A stretch of DNA of 64,000 nucleotides, taken from Moringa oleifera (Eukaryota; Streptophyta; Magnoliopsida; Brassicales; Moringaceae). The stretch lies in NCBI GenBank assembly GCA_021397835.1, contig JAJFZO010000345.1:620001-684000 (forward strand), written 5' to 3'. A program made the translations under genes and the position numbers. The notes under the pieces are model-generated. The model was not told the DNA's origin. It saw nothing but the letters and a program-made list of their open reading frames with translations, and searched no databases. Below, piece by piece: positions 56,720 to 64,000 of the stretch (position 1 is its first letter; the number at the start of each line of letters is the position of its first letter).

Positions 56720-58790
56720 GTCCATGCAAAGCCCTCATATTTCATGCATGGTTTCCATCCTCTTTTGCAATTCTTAGATAGCTAAGAGGCAGTCACTCTT
56801 GACCCACATATGCATCCGAGACACTTTCAGGGTAGCTTCCATCCTAAATTTGATGGCCAATAGTTCCATATAGAAAGCTCAAGAGACCTGTTAAATCCTA
56901 AAGGCACTTTTGAGGAGCACTTACCCAGCTTCATTCCCGATTATTACACGCAGAATGGCTTGTTTTTCTGCTGCATGAAATAAAGCATAAGTATTGAGCT
57001 TGATCGTCCCATTTTGTTGTGATTATCACCTTTTTATTATTATGGAGGCTAGGTGTTAGGTGTACTGTGCTTTCACTTCCTTTATTTTTCATTTAGCCTC
57101 TTTAGCTACCAATTAGGAAGGCCATAGGTCAAGTCACGAAGAATCCTATGCTTATTCGTCTAGATTTCTCTGTAATAAGTGAAAAATAACTCAAGCTCAT
57201 CTTTTTGGAACATATAAGTAACAATCATCATTTACCAATGATCCTTCTTGATTGGCCTTGCAAAGATTATCTTAAAGATTATCTTAATGGTTTTTGAATG
57301 TGAGTTGCATTGATAACACTTACTCTCTACAAGGATGCCTCAATTACCTAGCATGGCCTTAGTAAAAGAGCACTCTTTAAAGTAGTCACCTAGCAAAGAC
57401 ATTGACCTTTAGAGTTATCTTTGCTTCCATAATGCTTTTCACTACTCCCTCCTTGAGTTTGTGTTATGGCTATCATTCTTTAACAATTATCTTGCCACAT
57501 GATAGTTAAATCTAATTATATAGTTTCTTGTTATTGGTCTTACCTATACTAGTTTTTATTTCATCGAAGTGGAACTAAGAGGAATAACTAACACTACTAT
57601 GGCTTCTTTTGGGCAAAAGTGTACATTAACCATGTTGAGTCTTAGCCTCTAGTCCCATTGTTAATGAGGCTCTCGACTAACATTTGGTTGGGGGAGGAGA
57701 AACTAATGGCATGGCTCTAAAGTTTGGTAGCTCAGGAATCCACCTATCACTCCTAAGAGCCACCTTACTCCTATCACCAATCCTCCATCATGCCCCTTTA
57801 TTAATTAGCTCTTTACCCTTCAACATGTTGCTCCATGCATAAGAACTATTCCTCCTCTTCGTAATTATGTTCGGGCTGCCATATGGGAATTACTTAGCTT
57901 CCAGGACCTAGTAGCATAGTGATTCTTCTAACTGAACCAACCTCCACGATTACTTCCTTAAGAGAGCTAAATTAAAAGCCTCAAAATCTTCAAACCCAAT
58001 CCTACCTTTTACCTTAGAGACACACATAACATCCAAAGATTTCCAATGTATCTTTTTAGTTGCACTCCGTTCTCCCTACCAATACCTGGTAATCATCCTG
58101 TTATGTTTTTACAGGAAAGATTTCTGCAATTGAAAGCATCCCATTATGTAAGTAGGAAATGCTTGGATTATGACCCGTTAGCATTCCATGTGTCCAACTT
58201 ATCTGGAAGCAGCCCTTGGATTTCCATTAACTGACTTTTTTTTTTTAATTGGCTTAGTATCATAGGGATTCTAAGATAGGGCTAATTGATTCAAGCTGAT
58301 GGGAGATGGAAAGATTGGCTGATGTTGATTAATGAGGACTTCTAACACATATTTGTAAATGACATTACACAGATTGATAGATTTGTATCTGCTTGGGATA
58401 ATGGATTTTTCCTCTTTAGTATGAGAAATATGTTTGTGTGATTGATCAAAGTTAGAGGTGTGCCATTATTAAGGAAATTACACACATACTTAAAGACATC
58501 CTAATCAAAGATTCCACAATATTTTTAAAAGAAAAGCAAATTTTATTTGTTTAATTTGGGTGCTTTATTAGGTGTCATCTAGCTCAATCCTTATAAAATT
58601 TATGCTTTTATGGATCTTCTATTAAAGAAAGCCTATTGGGATGGGTTGAATATTCTTTTAACCATTTGACTGATCTTGATTACTCTAAGGGGCTTTGAGG
58701 CAGAAAATAACTCTATAAAATAATTTGTAAAGACATCAGTAATCATAAATTATGTATACATCCTAGTACCATTGTAATCTTTACTTTTAA
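56720..58790 (-). mobile_element. L1-type LINE relic (reverse transcriptase to RNase H)
   Basis: On the minus strand, from high to low coordinates: reverse transcriptase pieces FLNNGTPLTLINHTNISLI and I-N-L-C-N-V-I-Y-K-Y-V, then PISLNQLAL (58.79-58.25 kb). The zinc-binding reverse transcriptase region reads VWKSLDVMCVSKVKGGIGFE, then FEAFNLALL (about 58.03 kb), and ...YAWR at about 57.84 kb. A plant LINE RNase H end reads TIKLNTYALFHAAEKQA, M-E-L-L-A-I-K-F-R-M-E-A and H-M-W-V-K-S-D-C-L-L-A-I (57.01-56.73 kb). Many stops and frameshifts are present. The endonuclease part and a poly-A tail were not identified. Confidence 0.85.
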
Positions 58791-59300
58791 AAATATCAAC
58801 AAATCATCATATCATAAAATATAAATATTGAATTGAGCTTAAAATATAGATAAGTCTCTGTGATAGTTGGACTTAATAATCAATTAAGAGTAACATATAA
58901 TTAGGCTCAATAATTTATTGGGCTTAACTTGTATTACCCTAATAATTTAAAAAATTATAAGTTAAGTCCAATTATATATTAAACTCAATTATATTTTAAA
59001 TTTAATTAATGAATAGATGAAATTATTAATTAAGTTTATTTCATTATAAGGTTAATATTTTAGATTCATTTAAATAATAAACTATTTATATTTTAAACTT
59101 AATTAAATAGTTGGTTTGATTATAAGGTCCAATATGTACATGACACTTTGTAGAATTAGATACTAGTTCTTTTCAAGATATTAATAAAATGCACATGGTG
59201 CCTCGTAGATGTCAAAGCAAATTTAAAAACTCCCATGCCACTCAAAGGATATGATGTCTCTTTACATCCCATGTTTTTTGGTTTTCTCCTCTTATGTTCC
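58791..59300. other. No recognisable gene
   Basis: AT-rich. Repeated phrases such as caattatattttaaacttaatt occur but form no clear array. Confidence 0.5.
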
Positions 59301-59316
59301 AAGCAGATAGAATGAC

Positions 59317-59760
59317 AAAGAAGCTAAAGATATAAGGAAAGCTAAAGATACAAGGAAAGCCAAAGATATGGAGAAAGTTAAAGTTGAAGAAAGTTATGAT
59401 GATAGAATCAACCATTTGCATGAAGATTTACTTGTGAAAGTCATCATTTTATACAAAAGATGTCATGTCTATAACCTTTTATCAAAAAGATGGTAGATCC
59501 TTTTTACTTTAGTTTCCAATCTTGACTTTGAGATTTATGATGGAGTAGATAGTGCAAAAGCTGCACAGTTTGTAAACGAAGTCCACTTGTTGAGCAAAGC
59601 TTTTATTATTTAAAGTCTTCACCTCTGCCATGATTTACTTCCTAGCAACAACAATATGAACACATAGGTTGTTCTTCCTACTAAAAGGTGGGTGCGAGCA
59701 TTAGAAATATGGATGTCGATGGACACAGATAACTTGCTATCAAGTTGATAAATAAGTTTT
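59317..59760 (+). pseudogene. F-box (FBD/LRR-type) gene fragment with Lys-rich repeat
   Basis: One frame from 59,317 reads K-E-A-K-D-I-R, K-A-K-D-T-R, K-A-K-D-M-E-K, a DNA repeat of about 18 bp in four units. It then gives D-D-R-I-N-H-L-H-E-D-L-L, N-L-L-S-K-R-W, a stop, and F-T-L-V-S-N-L-D-F. This is the start of an F-box domain (DRISxLPDxLL...SVLSKRWRxLWTxVPNLDFD). The stop is TAG directly after Trp. A possible LRR-region piece R-W-V-R-A-L-E-I-W follows at about 59,690. F-box proteins select substrates for SCF ubiquitin ligases. No intact start is seen. Confidence 0.75.
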
Positions 59761-60146
59761 TGTTGATTAAGACACTCGTAAAATTGAATCTATGTGAAGA
59801 TGTTCTTATCTGTATCCCTTCTTTGGTTTATTTTCTATCTCTTAAGTATTTGATTATTTTTGTTTTGGTCTTTTTATGGCTGCTTTATTCTTTAATCTTT
59901 GCATATAGGAAGGATTTTTCTTAATGGTGTGATAAACTTCAATGTAAGCTCAAAGACATTGAAAAAATTGAGTGTTAAGTTGTGTTTGGGACTGTGAGAT
60001 AAGTCAAAAGCAAGGGTAGGCTGCAGACTATTTGCTGAATACAAAGGTTCATCTAATAAGTGTGGAACATGCTCGACGAAAAAAAGCTATAAGAGAAGCA
60101 AAATTTTGTAAATAAATAAGTGTAATTAAAAAAAATAAATTAATTA
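59761..60146. other. No recognisable gene
   Basis: A stretch between the F-box fragment and the mobile-domain fragment without coding similarity that I can name. Confidence 0.45.
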
Positions 60147-60556
60147 CTATAAGTGGATAAATTTGTCTAGATAACCTTGAACCAAGATACTTTTGAGAAT
60201 TCTCCAAAGATCATATGAGTAGCATAATGCAGCACCACAAGCATATGAATGCACCTTTGATTTATCACTTAAGGGAGACAAATATTCTACGCGAAGTACA
60301 TTACTACTTTGATCTGGTAAAAAACAAAAAGAGCCTAAGATGTTAGAGATATACACCATAATATTCAGCAAATACTTTTTTTGAATTTAGTTATAAAGGT
60401 CGAGCATTAAAGTAATTCCTCAACAAACTTATAGAAAATTTTCCTTTAATAATGCTCTTCCCTTTGGGTTCTATACCAAAAACATCAATAAATAGTGGGC
60501 AAGGCTTCCATTGTTTTTCAATAACTGGCTTGCCATCAATTAGCAAGCCAATGATA
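60147..60556 (-). pseudogene. Plant mobile domain (PMD) protein fragment
   Basis: On the minus strand, from 60,556: IIGLLIDGKPVIEKQWKPC, then F-G-I-E-P-K and S-I-S-L-L-R-N-Y-F. After a frameshift near 60,385 comes N-I-M-V-Y-I-S-N-I-L-G-S-F, then VEYLSPLSDKSKVHSYACGA and Y-D-L-W-R-I-L. This follows the plant mobile domain pattern (LRIDGxxVTG...LSWLRExF...ARAYxLYLxGxxLFxDxSxNxVxxxxLPLLxDxxxxxxYSWGxAxLAxLYRxLC). PMD proteins occur both inside transposons and as host genes such as MAIL1. Which of these this was cannot be told. Confidence 0.78.
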
Positions 60557-61040
60557 TAAAATACTTCTCTTAAACTATATATTAACTTTACATTATTATT
60601 TAAAATGCCTTTTGTTAAGGATCATAAAATTTTGGAATAGCATAAAGCAATTTATGACTAGTATATACTAAGAATTTTAGGTTGCTAAAGAATTAAAGCC
60701 CCATTTCTCTTGTAGCTTGAAGTATCTCCGGTGTTCGCCTAACTATTTAAGTTATTGAGGTGCTTAGAAACCTTCTTCTACAAAAATAATAAAAACAAAG
60801 TGTTTACTTTTATCTAGATGATCCAAATTCTAAATTATAGTCAACATACATTAAATGACCAATGGTAAGAAAAAGCAAAGAAGAATCGATACTAAATAGT
60901 AACAACGATAGTTCACAAACTCTATGAAAACACAACCATATAGAAGAAAAATATTGTCAAGAGGTTTCAACATAGTGATGTAAATCTGAAGTGGTACTAT
61001 TCTTAAATAAAATTGTAGAATAAGAATAAGAAATGTGAAA
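60557..61040. other. No recognisable gene
   Basis: AT-rich DNA following the kinase fragment on the minus strand. It may hold intron remnants of that gene, but no further kinase motif (HRD, DFG) is seen. Confidence 0.45.
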
Positions 61041-61260
61041 AAGTTTGTATCGAATAAGATCCTTTCTATGTTGGCATTAGAAAGGTACTCATAAACCAGT
61101 AGCTTTTGTTCTTCTTCTATGCAAAAACCTAACAACTTTATTAGGTTTTGGTGCAGCAGTTTAGCAACCAATATTACTTCATTTTTCAGCTCTTGCAGGC
61201 TTTGCTCGAGGTACTTGATAGCCTTTTTACACCTAGTACTTTTTGCCCATCAAGTACTAT
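61041..61260 (-). pseudogene. Receptor-like protein kinase fragment (CRK-like kinase domain)
   Basis: The minus strand reads [18 protein letters not shown], then after a one-base frameshift [13 protein letters not shown] and [12 protein letters not shown], then [12 protein letters not shown] and I-L-F-D. These are the kinase subdomains with the ATP-binding Lys (VKRLS) and the KNEV and LVYEY blocks, typical of cysteine-rich receptor-like kinases. The extracellular part and the HRD/DFG catalytic blocks are missing. It is a remnant exon. Confidence 0.85.
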
Positions 61261-63753
61261 TCCCTAGATGGGTGGATCCATAGTAATATGTGATTCACTA
61301 TACTAAAAAAAAACTTGTGGGCATGTTGTTAAGAACACTTAAAAAGGCATGTTTACGTTATTTGATCAAAATCATATAAACTAACTAAATCAATGAAATT
61401 AGATAAATAATTTGAAGGATTTGTTAAAAAATTTTTATAATGTATGTTTGAATTTTTTCAATTTTTAGCTTCTAGCTTTTGGGTTTATTAAACATTTTCA
61501 AAAAGGCATGTTTGAAGAATCAGAACTAAAGTTTTAAACCACAAAGTCTAATAAAAAAAAGTAACCTAGTCAAGCAAAAAATATGCAAGAAAATGGATTA
61601 AACTTGCACCTTTTTGGCAATTTATGATATTTTTGTTACTCAATTAATAAGTTATATATATAAGGCTGATAATTATGCATAATTGAAAAAGATAAAGGAA
61701 AAAAATGAATGGAAGGTGAAAATTAAAAGTGTAAAACATGAAACTCATCAAACCATGAGATTTTTTAATTGGCATCTTCTTTTGAGGTCTGTTTCACTGC
61801 TTTCTCACTTTTACTTCCAATAAAGTGTTAGTAGCTTGTAATGGAATTCACTCTCAATTTTAACTTAAACCAATTGAGTTCCTCTTGTTCTCAATCATTA
61901 TCTTTGCAAGCTCTTATAGCCTCCATCTTAACTTCTTGCTTTTGATGCAAATATCTTTTAATCCTTCTCAAAGTCACTTTTGCATGCATCTTAGCCATGG
62001 TTTCAGTTGATATATATATATATATATATATATATTATTTTGTCCTTCCCAATTCATAGGTGATTCTTTAGTTTATAGACAAGTAATCACTCCACCATTG
62101 CTCTTTATCCTTTGTCTCTCTTTTGCGCATATGTCTTATATACATTTGAAATTACAGTAACTATAGTTATGCAAAAAGCTATCAAATAATTTAGAATTCC
62201 TTTAGGACAGAAGCTATTAACCACATAAGTATGAACTCTTGGCCATGGTTAATTTAAACAATAATGATAGTTTTAAGTTGCAAACTCTTAATAGAGATTA
62301 TATTGTTTGTAAAATCATTTTTTTTTTGTTTTTTTTAAGTTGCCTCAAGTGTTATGTATTAATATATCCAAAATCCTTATAGATGAAAACAAGTTGCAAG
62401 CATCTTTTTGTTGTTGTCATCAGCATATATTAATAGCATTTCAAATTAAATTTCATGCTTTGTGTTTCCTATTCTTGATTTATTTTCCTTTTCATATGTA
62501 AATCTTTATTTAGAGCATACAAAAAGGAGAAATCTAGTGCATTCAAAGCTAGATATATAGATTATTTTTTCATAATTATTAAAAAATGGTAAAATTATGA
62601 CCATAACATATTTTTTCATAGTTCTTTTGTAATCCCTATGCTAATACTTTTTTGAAGAATTTCTTGATGCTGTTAAATCTTTTCCATAGTTGCATATTAG
62701 TCATTTAAAGATTACAAATCATGTTCATATTATTCTTTATGTACTTTATGATTGTGCAGAAATATAAAGAAGATATGAGGTTGGTTTTTGTTGACTCCAT
62801 ATTTGCTCAGCTATGTGCGCATTACTTATAAATATTGCATATGGTAAGATCCGATGTGAGATTTGAATGCTAAAATAAGATGTCTACTTTAGCTCTATAG
62901 GTTATTATATTGAAGACAAATGATTTGTGAATTATTTATATTAAAATTAATTAATTATTTAATTTATGTCCTAATACAACCCTTCACATGTAAGCACTTT
63001 TTGCACTTAAACTTAAAAGGAAAAGTTGCTGTGCAATATGACACAAGGAAAAAAAGACTAATAAAGTTGTACGAAAGCTTAAGTATGAGCAAGTTTTTAA
63101 GTGAATAATGATGAAATAGGTGGATTATAATTATCTCATGAGCTTAAACTGATAGAAAAATTATATGAAAATAGAGCCCTTCATTTGGAGGAACGACTCT
63201 ATACAAAAAGACTTTTGCTTAATGTATTTTCAGTCCTTAAAAGTAACATGAACTCAGGCTTTTACTTTTGTGACAAAACACCACTGAACATAATACATAT
63301 CCATTAGATTAACAAATAATATTTGAATTTAATTGAAAAGTGAATCAAATCAATAAAAATAATAATAAAATTCAAATTTCTAATACACAAAATCTTAAAT
63401 GTAAAATTGCGTAAGCAAAAATAATCAAAGTAATACTTACATAGAATTTTCAATCATCAAAAGCAATACCTATTTGAGTTTTCACATTTATACTACTAAA
63501 AATGAGAGAAATTAATAGAAAATAATGAAAAAATTAACCTTAGTTGAAAATGCCACAAATAATATCACAAAAACTTGTAAACAAATTTAAATCCAAGTGA
63601 AACCTACAAGTTATTCCGCCTTTAAAAGTAATAACATGTGGTTTTACTTTTGAACATCAACTTGAAATCGTACTCGTGAATGTTTCAATCATCGAGTGTA
63701 ACATCAACTTGAGAATTTCACTTTCGCCAGAAAACACTATCAAAACAGTATAG

Positions 63754-63802
<49 letters not shown>

Positions 63803-64000
63803 TAAAATATGCTCTTAATCAAAAGCGTTATATATCAACAATAATAATAATATCAAAATATTAAATTTGAAAATACTAATAATCTTGAATATAAAATTGC
63901 ATATAATGAAATAATTGAAGTGATATGTGTAAATCTTGTAATCTTCAAGAGTAACATCAACTTATGGTTTCACTTGTGGAACAACATAGCACCCAAAAAA
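61261..64000. other. AT-rich DNA with microsatellites; no confident gene
   Basis: A TA repeat lies at 62,011-62,034, and (TA)n followed by (CA)n at 63,757-63,801. A minus-strand stretch from about 61,999 down reads MAKMHAKVTLRRIKRYLHQK and continues with a stop; I do not recognise it. Diverged copies of a phrase of about 35 bp, gtgtaacatcaacttgagaatttcac / gagtaacatcaacttatggtttcac, occur at about 63,696 and 63,949, so a repeat of roughly 255 bp may cross the right end of the window. Confidence 0.45.

Noticed and set aside
61780..62000. Minus-strand MAKMHAKVTLRRIKRYLHQK reading as a gene
   Set aside because: It contains stops and I recognise no family; noted only as unexplained.

Overview
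This window is plant nuclear DNA, AT-rich, almost certainly from a woody dicot, although the species cannot be fixed from the sequence alone. It holds no gene that looks intact and functional. It is a graveyard of organelle DNA, transposons and broken gene pieces.

Positions 1 to about 18,735 are an old insertion of chloroplast DNA (a NUPT) that runs off the left edge. It consists of two plastome blocks. Block 1 follows the large single-copy order: cemA, petA, psbJ-psbL-psbF-psbE, petL, petG, trnW, trnP, psaJ, rpl33, rps18, rpl20, rps12 exon 1, clpP. At about 11,017 it breaks inside clpP intron 1 and jumps to the inverted repeat. Block 2 follows: rrn23, trnA, ndhB, trnL-CAA, the ycf15 area, ycf2. 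Two large internal deletions interrupt it, one from the trnA intron to ndhB and one from the ycf15 area to ycf2. Nearly every gene carries stops, frameshifts or lost key residues, while gene order and strand still match a plastome. This fits DNA that entered the nucleus and then decayed by mutations, many of them C-to-T.

Positions 18.7 to 47.7 kb are decayed nuclear DNA. They contain a Ty3/gypsy reverse transcriptase scrap (20.6 kb, +), an orphan exon of a CSLC-type glycosyltransferase (24.4 kb, +), and a larger Ty3/gypsy relic (25.4-31.4 kb, -) with RNase H and integrase remnants. A gypsy gag-pol linker scrap (36 kb, +), a broken GDSL esterase/lipase (43.3-43.8 kb, -) and several local tandem duplications follow. 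A block from 36.7 to 42.1 kb is extremely AT-rich and has no recognisable content.

Positions 47.7 to 56 kb are the most interesting part. Three copies (A, B, C) of a local ~1-1.8 kb repeat lie here. Copy C is split by a 3,564-bp CACTA-type DNA transposon (51,624-55,187) flanked by AAT target duplications, and copies A and B show the unoccupied site. The transposon has three arrays of inverted 9-bp motifs (TTCACAGTT / AACTGTGAA, about forty occurrences). Between the first two arrays it carries two exon pieces with intron borders from an AGAMOUS-like MADS-box gene. It also holds a G-rich minisatellite.

Positions 56.7 to 61.3 kb hold an L1-type LINE relic (-), an F-box gene scrap (+), a plant-mobile-domain scrap (-) and a receptor-like kinase scrap (-). 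The remainder to 64 kb is AT-rich with microsatellites.
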